Shown here: piece by piece, positions 51,397-59,717 of the stretch
How the letters are laid out: the number at the start of each line of letters is the position of its first letter
Numbering within the stretch: the first letter of the stretch is position 1
The notes under the pieces: generated by a model
Database searches by the model: none
Told to the model about the DNA's origin: nothing
What the model saw: the letters and a program-made list of their open reading frames with translations, nothing else
Assembly (NCBI RefSeq): GCF_001187905.1
Contig: NZ_LGIS01000033.1
Location: 558,001 to 622,000 of the forward strand
DNA length: 64,000 bases
Reading direction: 5' to 3'
DNA from: Pantoea sp. RIT-PI-b
GTDB taxonomy: Bacteria > Pseudomonadota > Gammaproteobacteria > Enterobacterales > Enterobacteriaceae
Translations under genes and position numbers: made by a program

Positions 51397-51416
51397 ATTG
51401 CTAGCAATTTGGCTAG
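51397..51416. promoter_or_regulatory. Candidate GntR operator before the deacetylase operon
   Basis: ATTGCTAGCAAT followed after four bases by CTAG. The same arrangement, same spacing, occurs at 52876-52895. It is a perfect 12-bp palindrome of the size used by GntR/FCD regulators, one of which is encoded at the end of this gene cluster. It lies 62 bases before the deacetylase start. Confidence 0.72.
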
Positions 51417-51478
51417 TGTGGCATGCCGCTTGCTTTACTCCTTCCATCGCTACAGGTGTGTTTATTCAGGAGGCCGTA

Positions 51479-52417
51479 ATGTCATCGCCGCAGATTATGT
51501 GGGATATCGCCAGCCATCAGCGTTATGCCTACAGTTCCATTGAGCATCAGGTTTTGCCCGTGTGGCCGCAGGGTAAAGGTTTGGCGCTGTATATCGCTAT
51601 GAATCTTGAGCATTTTGCCTTTGGTATGCCGGAAGGCGCGAAGCTGTCGCAAGGGGCAAATCGTCTCGATGTGCTGAACTACGCGTGGCGCGACTACGGT
51701 AATCGGGTCGGTGGCTGGTATCTGGCCGATCTGTTTGCCGAACTCGGTATTCCACCGGCGGTGATCGCTAACACCTCCATTCTCGATTACTGCCCCCAGT
51801 TGCTCGATCGCTGGGTTAGCTTGCCTGGTAGCGAGCTGATTGGGCACGGTCATACCAACTCGCAGCGCCAGGGCGAACTTAGCCGTGAAGATGAATATGC
51901 GCTGATCGCCCGTTGCCAGCAGCGACTGAGCGCTTATCAGCAACGGCCGGTAGCGGGGTGGTTATCGCCGTGGATCTCAGAGAGCCACGACACGCCAGAC
52001 CTGCTGCGACAGAACGGCTTCAGTTACACGCTGAACTGGGCGCATGACGATCGTCCCGTCGCACTGCAAACCTCGCACGGCGATCTGCTCTCGGTGCCTT
52101 ATCCGCAGGAGATCAATGATATCCCCACCATCATTCCAAACGGCACCTCGATTGAAACCTTTTGCAGCATGATCGAGAGCCAGTTCATCGAGATGAAACA
52201 GCGTGCCGAGCAGCGTCCGCAGGTGATGGGCATTGCGCTGCATCCTTACATTGTTGGTCAGCCTTTCCGCCTGCACCATCTGCGGCAGACGCTGCAAAAA
52301 ATTATCGCGCAGTGTGAAGACGTATGGCTTACCACGCCGGGCGAGATTGCCGCCCATTCACTCAATATTTCTGCAACAGCCAATACCTTTGTCACGGGAG
52401 AGCAAGTATGTCGGTAG
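51479..52417 (+). CDS. Polysaccharide deacetylase-fold amidohydrolase, PuuE allantoinase-like
   Basis: 312 residues from ATG 51479, with AGGAGG 5 bases upstream; the longer reading extends across the operator and is rejected. NodB-fold features: start ALYIAMNLEHF, GGWYLADLFAELGIPPAVIANTSI, ELIGHGHTNSQRQ (His-x-His) and AGWLSPWISESHDTPDLL. This set is that of PuuE-type allantoinases and related cytoplasmic amide hydrolases, not cell-wall enzymes; there is no signal peptide. It overlaps the NTF2-like gene by 10 bases. Likely opens a cyclic amide. Confidence 0.85.
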   Translation: MSSPQIMWDIASHQRYAYSSIEHQVLPVWPQGKGLALYIAMNLEHFAFGMPEGAKLSQGANRLDVLNYAWRDYGNRVGGWYLADLFAELGIPPAVIANTSILDYCPQLLDRWVSLPGSELIGHGHTNSQRQGELSREDEYALIARCQQRLSAYQQRPVAGWLSPWISESHDTPDLLRQNGFSYTLNWAHDDRPVALQTSHGDLLSVPYPQEINDIPTIIPNGTSIETFCSMIESQFIEMKQRAEQRPQVMGIALHPYIVGQPFRLHHLRQTLQKIIAQCEDVWLTTPGEIAAHSLNISATANTFVTGEQVCR

Positions 52418-52812
52418 CACCTGAAGAAGTAGAGATTGTGAAAGCGTTTCTGGCAGCATCAATGGCGCCCGATCCAGACCGCGCTGCAGCACTGATGTCG
52501 CCTGAGGTGCTGATTACCTTTACCGGTAAGCGGGTGATGCCAACGGTTCACGGCGTCACCGCCTTTAACGCCGCGCGTTATCAATGGGTTAAGAAGCAGC
52601 TTGGTGAGTTTGACTGGATGGAGAAAAGCCCGGGCCATGTGGTGGTCTACTGTACCGGCTTTCTCTATGGCGTGTGGCCGGACGGCCGCGAGTTCGCCGC
52701 TAATCGCTATCTCGATCGCTATGAGGTGGTTGCAGGGCAGATTACCAAAATGGATGTCTGGAACGACAGCGCCGAGTGGATTCTGGCTCCGGAGCTCAAT
52801 CAGCAGGCGTAG
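52408..52812 (+). CDS. NTF2-like (SnoaL-type) small protein
   Basis: 134 residues from ATG 52408 (GGAG 7 bases upstream), overlapping the deacetylase stop. The pattern VEIVKAFLAASMAPDPDRAAALMSPEVLITFTGKRVMPTVHG, with a C-terminal YEVVAGQITKMDVWNDSAEW, is typical for the nuclear transport factor 2-like cone fold, which includes isomerases, dehydratases and binding proteins. No catalytic residues can be named. Translationally coupled to the deacetylase, so they probably act together. Confidence 0.82.
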   Translation: MSVAPEEVEIVKAFLAASMAPDPDRAAALMSPEVLITFTGKRVMPTVHGVTAFNAARYQWVKKQLGEFDWMEKSPGHVVVYCTGFLYGVWPDGREFAANRYLDRYEVVAGQITKMDVWNDSAEWILAPELNQQA

Positions 52813-52875
52813 CTTTTCACACCTAATCGCCGTGATATGAAGAACACAAAATGAACTGGCACTGGCTTTGCATGC

Positions 52876-52895
52876 ATTGCTAGCAATAACTCTAG
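52876..52895. promoter_or_regulatory. Candidate GntR operator before the ABC transporter operon
   Basis: ATTGCTAGCAAT-AACT-CTAG, identical palindrome and spacing to the site at 51397-51416. It lies 21 bases before the binding-protein start, so it would block transcription or translation start of the transporter/amidohydrolase unit. Confidence 0.75.
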
Positions 52896-52916
52896 CATAT
52901 TGATGAGAGATAAATA

Positions 52917-54503
52917 ATGAAGCAACTTTTGCTGTCGTTGTTAGTCGCAGGTTCGTTAGGCCTTAGCAGTCACGCTGCGCTGGCGGAGAACGTCGTGCGT
53001 TGGGCCACCGATGCGGACATCCCGACGCTGGACCCGGATGCGTACGCCTCCACCAAGGCACTGACTTTCCAGAACCACATCTATGAGTCGCTGGTACAGC
53101 GCGATAATGACCTGAAGATTCAGCCGTGGCTGGCGCTGAGCTGGCAGCAGCTGGACGACACCACATTGCGCTTCAAGCTGCGCGAAGGGGTGAAGTTTCA
53201 TAATGGCGATGAGCTGACGTCTGAGGACGTGGTGGCCTCGGTCGCCAGGGTGACGGATCCGGCGTCGGGGATTCGTGCCAACGCGTCGACCATTAAAGAT
53301 GCGGTAGCGGTAGACAAATACACCGTGGATATTCATCTGGTGAAAAAGACCGGTATCGCCATCAACGAGCTGACCGGCGTGATGATCATGGATAAGAAGT
53401 GGCTCAGCGAGCACAACGCCCTGAAACCTACCGATATCAGCCAGGGTACGGAAGGTTACGCCACCAATAATACCAACGGCACCGGGCCGTTTATTTTGCA
53501 GAGCCGTCAGCGCGATACGCAGATGGTGCTGGTACGAAATCCGAACTGGTGGAATGCCGCTGCGGGCACCACCAATATCGACAAAATCATCTTTAAGCCA
53601 ATCTCGTCCGATGCCACGCGGCTCTCAGGCCTGCTGGCGGGTGAATACGATCTGGTGACTTCGGTTCCCCTGCAGGACATTCAGAGATTGCAGAATAACC
53701 CGGCGGTGCAGATGCAGGTCAGCCCATCGCTGCGCGTCGATTATCTGACGCTGAACATGCGTGACACGCTCAATGCTAAAAACGCCAAAGCGGACAACCC
53801 GCTGAAAGATATCCGCGTGCGCCAGGCGCTCTATATGGCCATCAATCGTGAGGCGATCACGCAGAAAGTGATGCGCGGTCTCACCAAGCCAACCAGTAAC
53901 TATCTGGCGCCGGATATTCCGGGCTACGACGCGAAAGCCGGCGTCGATTTCCCGTATGACCCGGTTAAAGCCAAAGCGCTGCTGGCAGAAGCAGGCTATG
54001 CGCAAGGTTTCAACCTCAACTTTGATTGCCCGGAAGGCACCTACATCAATGCCGCCCAATGGTGCCAGGCGGTGCAGAGTTACTGGTCAAAAATTGGCGT
54101 GAAAGCGGCGCTGAACGTGCATCCGGCCAGCGTCTATGACCCGATTCTGGTGAATGGTCGTACCGATGTCGGCGTTTTGGGCTGGGCCAACCTGCCAATT
54201 ATGGATCCCTACAGCGTGGCGGTGCAGCTGCTGCACACCAGCAACGGGAAAAGTCTCGGCACCTTCAATATTCCCCGCTACAGCAATCCGGCGGCCGACA
54301 AGCTGATCGACGACTCGGTCGGCGAGCTGGATAACGCGAAGCGTCTCACCATGCTGAGCCAGGCGGTGGCGCTGGCAAATAAAGACCTGCCTTATCTGCC
54401 GATGCACTTTGAACCCACCGTTTGGGCGATGAGCAAAAAGCTGACGCTAAAACAGACGCCGGATAACGTTCAGCGCCTGTGGTACGGCAAGGTTAGCCAG
54501 TAA
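52917..54503 (+). CDS. Dpp/Opp-type ABC transporter substrate-binding protein (family 5)
   Basis: 528 residues with a Sec signal peptide (1-23, AALA-E). Family 5 solute-binding features: VRWATDADIPTLDPDAYAS, LREGVKFHNGDELTSEDVVASVARV, GTGPFILQS, and DIRVRQALYMAINREAI. Such proteins bind peptides, glutathione, nickel or other amides. The next genes are its permeases, ATPases and three amidohydrolases, so the ligand is probably a small amide or N-heterocycle. A palindromic repeat separates it from the first permease gene. Confidence 0.93.
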   Translation: MKQLLLSLLVAGSLGLSSHAALAENVVRWATDADIPTLDPDAYASTKALTFQNHIYESLVQRDNDLKIQPWLALSWQQLDDTTLRFKLREGVKFHNGDELTSEDVVASVARVTDPASGIRANASTIKDAVAVDKYTVDIHLVKKTGIAINELTGVMIMDKKWLSEHNALKPTDISQGTEGYATNNTNGTGPFILQSRQRDTQMVLVRNPNWWNAAAGTTNIDKIIFKPISSDATRLSGLLAGEYDLVTSVPLQDIQRLQNNPAVQMQVSPSLRVDYLTLNMRDTLNAKNAKADNPLKDIRVRQALYMAINREAITQKVMRGLTKPTSNYLAPDIPGYDAKAGVDFPYDPVKAKALLAEAGYAQGFNLNFDCPEGTYINAAQWCQAVQSYWSKIGVKAALNVHPASVYDPILVNGRTDVGVLGWANLPIMDPYSVAVQLLHTSNGKSLGTFNIPRYSNPAADKLIDDSVGELDNAKRLTMLSQAVALANKDLPYLPMHFEPTVWAMSKKLTLKQTPDNVQRLWYGKVSQ

Positions 54504-54517
54504 TTTCTCGTATCGGA

Positions 54518-54539
54518 GCGGCGCAATGCATCGCGCCGC
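54518..54539 (+). repeat. Palindromic repeat (REP-like) inside the transporter operon
   Basis: GCGGCGC (54518-54524) and GCGCCGC (54533-54539) around AATGCATC, in the 56-bp gap between binding-protein and permease genes. No T run follows. In other transporters, a REP stem here protects the binding-protein mRNA and lowers expression of downstream genes. Confidence 0.7.
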
Positions 54540-54559
54540 GTTGAAGTCAGGAGGCCGTT

Positions 54560-55522
54560 ATGGTTTTTTTTGTGCGCAAGATACTGCAGGCGCTGATGTT
54601 GCTGGCGGGCGTCGCGCTGCTGTCTTTTATTCTGTTTCAGTACCTTGGCGACCCGGTTGCCAGCATGCTGCCCGAGAGCGCAACCGAAGTCGAACGTGCG
54701 GCATTGCGCACCAGCCTCGGTCTCAACGACCCGGTAATTATGCAGTTCTGGCACTACATTACGCGCCTGCTGCACGGCAATTTTGGCATCTCTTACTACA
54801 ACCAGGTTTCGGTATTTCAACTGATTATGGAGCGCTTGCCCGCCACGCTGGAGCTGGTGTTTGTTTCGGTGGTGCTGGCGATGGCGATCGGTTTTCCGCT
54901 TGGCGTCTGGTCTGCCATCAGCCGTAACAAACTGCTGAAAGAAGGGGTGCAGATCCTGTCGCTGATTGGCGTTTCTCTGCCGTGGTTTCTCACCGGCATC
55001 ATCCTGATTATCGTCTTCTCCGTCTGGCTGGGATGGTTCCCTTCCAGCGGCCGTGGCGACGTCGTGAAGCTCGGTTTCTGGCGTACCGGGTTATTAACTG
55101 CTTCGGGTTGGCACTCTATTGTGCTGCCGGCGCTGTCGCTGGGACTGTCGATGGTGACCATCATCATGCGACTGATTCGCACCGAAATGCTCGAGGTAAT
55201 GAAGTCCGATTACGTCAAGTTTGCCCGCGCTCGCGGCATTGAAAACTACCGCATCTGGTTTCGCCATGCGCTGAGGAACGCCTTATTACCGGTGGTAACG
55301 GTGATTGGTTTGCAGATTGGCGGACTGATCGCCTTCGCCATCGTGATCGAAACGGTTTTTCAGTGGCCGGGAATGGGATTGCTGCTGATTCAGTCGATTA
55401 ACTTCGTCGATGTGCCGGTGCTTTCCGGCTACCTACTGTTTACCGCCCTGATTTTTATCGTGATCAACACCCTGGTTGATCTGTTGTATTACCTGATCGA
55501 CCCGCGCATGCGGGCTCAGTAA
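54560..55522 (+). CDS. ABC transporter permease, DppB-like
   Basis: 320 residues, six membrane segments. Family 5 permease hallmarks: N-terminal FQYLGDPVASMLPESATEVE loop, RTSLGLNDPVIMQFWHYI, and the EAA cytoplasmic loop VMKSDYVKFARARGIENYRIWFRHALRNALLPV. AGGAGG ribosome binding site. The stop is 9 bases before the second permease gene. Confidence 0.93.
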   Translation: MVFFVRKILQALMLLAGVALLSFILFQYLGDPVASMLPESATEVERAALRTSLGLNDPVIMQFWHYITRLLHGNFGISYYNQVSVFQLIMERLPATLELVFVSVVLAMAIGFPLGVWSAISRNKLLKEGVQILSLIGVSLPWFLTGIILIIVFSVWLGWFPSSGRGDVVKLGFWRTGLLTASGWHSIVLPALSLGLSMVTIIMRLIRTEMLEVMKSDYVKFARARGIENYRIWFRHALRNALLPVVTVIGLQIGGLIAFAIVIETVFQWPGMGLLLIQSINFVDVPVLSGYLLFTALIFIVINTLVDLLYYLIDPRMRAQ

Positions 55523-55531
55523 GGAGTTGCC

Positions 55532-56500
55532 ATGATTAACGATAATTTTCCTCCTGCGGTCGCGCCCGTGCGGCGGCGTACCCGGCTGGCTCAGCAGTGG
55601 CGAGCCTTCACCGACAGCGATCTGCTGTGGCTGTTCTGGCGCAGCAAAAGTACCGTGGTGGCCTTCAGCTGCTGCCTGATCATCCTGCTGTGCTCAATCA
55701 CCAGCCACTGGATTGCGCCGCACAATGTGTTTGATACCACCAGTTTCGACCTGATGGATTCAGAGTTACCGCCATCGTGGATGAGCGGCGGCGATGCGCG
55801 CTTCTGGCTGGGTACCGATGTACAGGGGCGCGATATTCTCTCGCTGATGCTGTATGGCCTGAATATCTCGCTGATCATTGGCGGGATTAGCGTGCTGCTG
55901 TCGGTGATGCTGGGCGTGGCGCTCGGCGTGTTGAGCGGTTACTTCGGCGGTTTAGTCGATACGCTGATCATGCGCTTTGCCGATGCCATGCTGAGTATTC
56001 CCACCATTATGTTCACGCTGCTGGTCAGCGGCGTGGCACGGGTGGTGATCCCGAAAGAGTTGATGGGGCACTTTGCCCCGGCGATCCTCACCGGCGCCAT
56101 TGCGCTGACCGGCTGGATGCAATATGCGCGTACGGTGCGCGGTCTGACGATGCTGGAGAAAGGGCGGGAATATGTTATGGCCTCGCGCATCAGCGGTGCG
56201 CATCATATCCACATCATGCTGCGCCACATTGTTCCGAACGTCCTGCGTCCGGTGCTGGTGATGGCAACGCTGCACCTCGGCGTAGCGATTCTGACTGAGG
56301 CCACGCTGTCGTTTCTCGGCGTGGGGATGCCGCCGGATCAACCTTCGCTGGGCACCTTAATCAACGAAGGCAATCAGTATCTGTTCTCCGGACAGTGGTG
56401 GATTGTGGCTTTCCCAGCCGCGCTGCTGGTGATCCTTTCTCTCTCATTCAACATGTTGGGCGATTGGTTGCTGGACGCCCTTAACCCGAAATTACGTTAG
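55532..56500 (+). CDS. ABC transporter permease, DppC-like
   Basis: 322 residues with an N-terminal cytoplasmic segment and six membrane helices. Typical motifs WLGTDVQGRDILSLMLYGLNISL and the EAA loop EYVMASRISGAHHIHIMLRHIVPNV; C-terminal GVGMPPDQPSLGTLINEG. Forms the heterodimer channel with the DppB-like subunit. The gap to the ATPase gene is 9 bases. Confidence 0.93.
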   Translation: MINDNFPPAVAPVRRRTRLAQQWRAFTDSDLLWLFWRSKSTVVAFSCCLIILLCSITSHWIAPHNVFDTTSFDLMDSELPPSWMSGGDARFWLGTDVQGRDILSLMLYGLNISLIIGGISVLLSVMLGVALGVLSGYFGGLVDTLIMRFADAMLSIPTIMFTLLVSGVARVVIPKELMGHFAPAILTGAIALTGWMQYARTVRGLTMLEKGREYVMASRISGAHHIHIMLRHIVPNVLRPVLVMATLHLGVAILTEATLSFLGVGMPPDQPSLGTLINEGNQYLFSGQWWIVAFPAALLVILSLSFNMLGDWLLDALNPKLR

Positions 56501-56509
56501 GAGCGCCCC

Positions 56510-57505
56510 ATGGCACAGCAGAGCCAGACAGCCAGCGAGACGTTGCTTGACGTTCGCGATCTGAGTATTGAATTTCTGCACCGTAAAGGAAATTTGCAGG
56601 CGATCCATAACCTCTCGCTCACCATGCAGCCGGGCGAAGTGCTGGGCATGGTGGGTGAATCCGGCGCGGGGAAATCCCTGACCGGCGCCGCCATCAGCGG
56701 GCTATTGCAAGAGCCAGGACGTGTTAAACAGGGTGAGATTTGGTTTCAGGGGCAGCGCATCGATAACCTCGATGATGATGCGCGCCGTAAGCTGCGCGGC
56801 AAAGCCATCAGCTGTATTTTCCAGGATCCGCTCACCAGTCTCAATCCGGTGCTGACTATTGGCCAGCAGCTAACCGAAACCATCCGCACGCACTTGCCGC
56901 TCTCCGCCGCCGAGGCCCGTGAACGGGCGATTACGCTACTCACCGAAGTTGGCATGAGCAGCCCAGCGCAGCGCATGGAACAGTATCCTCACCAGCTCTC
57001 CGGCGGGATGCGTCAGCGCGTCGTCATCGCGCTGGCGCTCTGCGTTGATCCGCAGCTAGTGATCGCCGATGAACCCACGACCGCGCTGGATGTATCGGTG
57101 CAGGCGCAGGTATTACGGGTGCTTAAACGTCTCTGCCAGCAGCATGGCACGGCGGTGATGCTGATTACCCATGACATGGGCGTAGTGGCGGATGTGTGCT
57201 CGCGAGTCGCGGTGCTGTATGCCGGACGGATTGTCGAGATGGGCCCGGTCGCGGAGGTGATTCGTGCCCCTAAACACCCCTACACGCGCGGTCTGATCAA
57301 CTCGATTCCCTCGATGCGCGAACGCCATGAATTCCTGTCGCAGATTGATGGCGCCATGCCGCGCCTCAATTCGCTGCCGGGCGGCTGCGCATTCCATCCA
57401 CGCTGCCCACATGTTACCGAGCGCTGCCGCCAACATCAGCCCGACATGCAGTTCAGCCATCTGTCGCAAATCGCCTGCTTTTACCCCTACGGAGAGACGC
57501 CATGA
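56510..57505 (+). CDS. ABC transporter ATP-binding protein, DppD-like
   Basis: 331 residues. Walker A GESGAGKS, signature LSGGMRQRVVIAL, Walker B LVIADEPTTALD, H-loop LITHDMGVVADVC. The C-terminal oligopeptide-type extension with CAFHPRCPHVTERC is the cysteine motif that holds an iron-sulfur cluster in Dpp-type ATPases. Its stop overlaps the next ATPase gene by four bases. Confidence 0.94.
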   Translation: MAQQSQTASETLLDVRDLSIEFLHRKGNLQAIHNLSLTMQPGEVLGMVGESGAGKSLTGAAISGLLQEPGRVKQGEIWFQGQRIDNLDDDARRKLRGKAISCIFQDPLTSLNPVLTIGQQLTETIRTHLPLSAAEARERAITLLTEVGMSSPAQRMEQYPHQLSGGMRQRVVIALALCVDPQLVIADEPTTALDVSVQAQVLRVLKRLCQQHGTAVMLITHDMGVVADVCSRVAVLYAGRIVEMGPVAEVIRAPKHPYTRGLINSIPSMRERHEFLSQIDGAMPRLNSLPGGCAFHPRCPHVTERCRQHQPDMQFSHLSQIACFYPYGETP

Positions 57506-58509
57506 CAAGTGAAAAAGTGCTGCCGCCTGAAGTGTTGAACGTGCGCGATCTGCACATTCGTTTTCAGCTCGGGCGTGAAAAACGCAGCTCGCTGTTTCGT
57601 CGCGGCGCCAGGCGCGAGCTGCATGCGGTGCGCGGCATCAATCTCTCCATTCGTCAGGGGGAAACCTTTAGCATTGTTGGCGAATCCGGCTGCGGTAAAT
57701 CGACTATCGCGCGGGCGCTGGCAGGGTTGTATACGCCGTCAGAAGGGTCGATAAAGTTCGCCTGGCAGGGTGACGCCAGCGAAACGCGCGCGGCACAGAA
57801 CGGTACCCAGATGATCTTCCAGGATCCCTATGCCAGCCTCAATCCGCGCTGGCGTATTGGGCGTTCGCTGGCCGAGCCGTTGGTGCTGAGTAAAAAAGTG
57901 GGCAGCACGCGTCAGGCGCGCAGCTATTGTGGTCAGCTGCTGGAACAGGTTGGGCTCTCCGCCAACGATTTGGATAAGTTTCCGCATGAATTTTCCGGCG
58001 GTCAGCGCCAGCGCATTTCCATTGCTCGTGCGCTGGCGACCCAGCCGGGCTTTCTGATTTGCGACGAGCCCACCTCAGCGCTGGATGTCTCGGTGCAAGC
58101 GCAGGTATTAAACCTGATGCGCCGCTTACAGCAGACGCACGGGCTAACCTACTTTTTCATCAGCCATAACATGGCGGTGATTTCCCATATTTCCGATCGG
58201 GTTGGTGTCATGTACCTCGGTCGTATCGTCGAACAGGGCAGCGTGGAGGAAATTTTCTCGCGTCCCGCGCATCCCTACACGCGTCTGTTGATTGCGGCGA
58301 TCCCACAGTTTGATAGCCCGTCGACAGAGCGCGAACCGATCGTCGGCGAAGCCCCCAATCCGATGTCACCTCCGTCGGGATGTGCCTTCGCGGCACGCTG
58401 CAGTCACGCACAACCGTTGTGCCAGCAAATGATGCCGCCGGTGCATAACTTGTCGGAAGAACATCAGATTGAGTGTCATTTCCCGGCGGCGGTCGCTGCG
58501 GCCTGTTAA
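57502..58509 (+). CDS. ABC transporter ATP-binding protein, DppF-like
   Basis: 335 residues. Walker A GESGCGKST, signature FSGGQRQRISIARAL, Walker B LICDEPTSALD, H-loop FISHNMAVISHISDRV; C-terminal CAFAARCSHAQPLC. Partner of the DppD-like subunit. The gene ends 17 bases before the ATG of the first of the three amidohydrolase genes. Confidence 0.94.
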   Translation: MTSEKVLPPEVLNVRDLHIRFQLGREKRSSLFRRGARRELHAVRGINLSIRQGETFSIVGESGCGKSTIARALAGLYTPSEGSIKFAWQGDASETRAAQNGTQMIFQDPYASLNPRWRIGRSLAEPLVLSKKVGSTRQARSYCGQLLEQVGLSANDLDKFPHEFSGGQRQRISIARALATQPGFLICDEPTSALDVSVQAQVLNLMRRLQQTHGLTYFFISHNMAVISHISDRVGVMYLGRIVEQGSVEEIFSRPAHPYTRLLIAAIPQFDSPSTEREPIVGEAPNPMSPPSGCAFAARCSHAQPLCQQMMPPVHNLSEEHQIECHFPAAVAAAC

Positions 58510-58526
58510 TCATGAGGAGAGAGCTG

Positions 58527-59717
58527 ATGGAAAGTCTATTAATTCAACACGTCACGCCGTTTGATGAAAGCCAACCCGTTGACCTGTTGCTGGAAAATGG
58601 CGTGATTGCAGCGCGTGGCGCTAATCTGCCGCCAGCACCCGGCACCACCCTGATTGATGCGCGCGGCATGCAGGCTTTTCCTGGCCTGGTAGATGGCCAT
58701 GCTCATCTGGATAAAACCTTGCTGGGACGCGACTGGTATCGCAATGAAGTGCCGCGCAACCTTGCCGCGATTATTGCTAATGAGCGTGATTATCGCCGCG
58801 AACAGCAGCCCGATGCGCAGCTGCAGTCAGAGCGCATTACGCGGCGCGCGATTGCGGCGGGAACCTCGTTTATTCGTACCCATGTCGACATTGATAACGA
58901 AATTGGCCTGGCAAACCTGGAAGGTGTGCTGGAGACGCGTCGTCGGCTGGCTAACCAGGTTGATATTGAGATTGTCGCGTTTCCTCAGAGTGGCATTCTG
59001 CAAAGTCCGGGAACGGAAGCGTTGCTGGATCGTGCGCTGGCGATGGGCGCGGAGCTGGTGGGCGGCTTAGATCCCTGCTCATACGATAAAGATCCGGTGC
59101 GTCATCTGCAGATCATCTTTGACCTGGCGGTGCGCCACGATAAAAAGCTGGATATTCATCTGCATGAACGCGGTGAACTGGGCGCGTTCAGCCTTGAGCT
59201 GCTGCTGGACTTTACCCGCCGTTATCAGATGCAGAATCGCGTTACGCTGAGCCACGGCTTCTGTCTTGGCATGGTTGAACCGGCGCGCCAGCAACAGTTT
59301 GCCGAAGAGATGGCAGAGCTGGGCATGTCAGTGGCGACGACCGCGCCGGCGGATATCGCGGTGCCGCCGTACGAATTGCTGACCGCAGCGGGCGTCGCCT
59401 TTTGCGCCGGTAATGACGGCGTGCGCGATACCTGGAGCCCGTATGGCAGCGGCGACATGCTGCAGCGCGCGGTCACCATGGGACTGCGTTATCGCTGGCG
59501 TCAGGATCGGGAAATTATGCGCGCCGCCGAGACCATTACTTATGGCGGTGCCCGCGTAATGGAACTGGATAATTATGGTTTGCAGCCGGGCAATCGCGCC
59601 GACCTGGTGCTGATTCCCGGCCGCAGCATGGTGGAAGCGCTAGTGGAGTTGCCACGCGATCGTAAAGTGATCAAAGGCGGCAAACTGATCGCCGCAAATG
59701 GGGAGTGCCTGTACTGA
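58527..59717 (+). CDS. CodA/AtzC-like amidohydrolase A (cytosine deaminase family)
   Basis: 396 residues from ATG 58527 (GAGGAG 7 bases upstream; an ATG 15 bases earlier is possible). Metal and catalytic blocks as in E. coli cytosine deaminase: VDGHAHLDKT (His-x-His near residue 57), RTHVDIDNEIG, DIHLHERGELG (His, Glu), LSHGFCLG (His), and AGNDGVRDTWSPYGSGDMLQRA (Asp). The family deaminates cytosine, isoguanine, creatinine and N-isopropylammelide. Complete metal set, so probably active. Its last base is shared with the next ATG (TGATG). Confidence 0.9.
   Translation: MESLLIQHVTPFDESQPVDLLLENGVIAARGANLPPAPGTTLIDARGMQAFPGLVDGHAHLDKTLLGRDWYRNEVPRNLAAIIANERDYRREQQPDAQLQSERITRRAIAAGTSFIRTHVDIDNEIGLANLEGVLETRRRLANQVDIEIVAFPQSGILQSPGTEALLDRALAMGAELVGGLDPCSYDKDPVRHLQIIFDLAVRHDKKLDIHLHERGELGAFSLELLLDFTRRYQMQNRVTLSHGFCLGMVEPARQQQFAEEMAELGMSVATTAPADIAVPPYELLTAAGVAFCAGNDGVRDTWSPYGSGDMLQRAVTMGLRYRWRQDREIMRAAETITYGGARVMELDNYGLQPGNRADLVLIPGRSMVEALVELPRDRKVIKGGKLIAANGECLY

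Noticed and set aside
51222..51404. 60-residue open frame in the gap before the deacetylase
   Set aside because: No ribosome binding site, Cys- and His-rich random-looking product, and it runs into the operator.
51398..51478. Earlier start of the deacetylase
   Set aside because: It would begin within the palindromic operator without ribosome binding site; ATG 51479 has AGGAGG.
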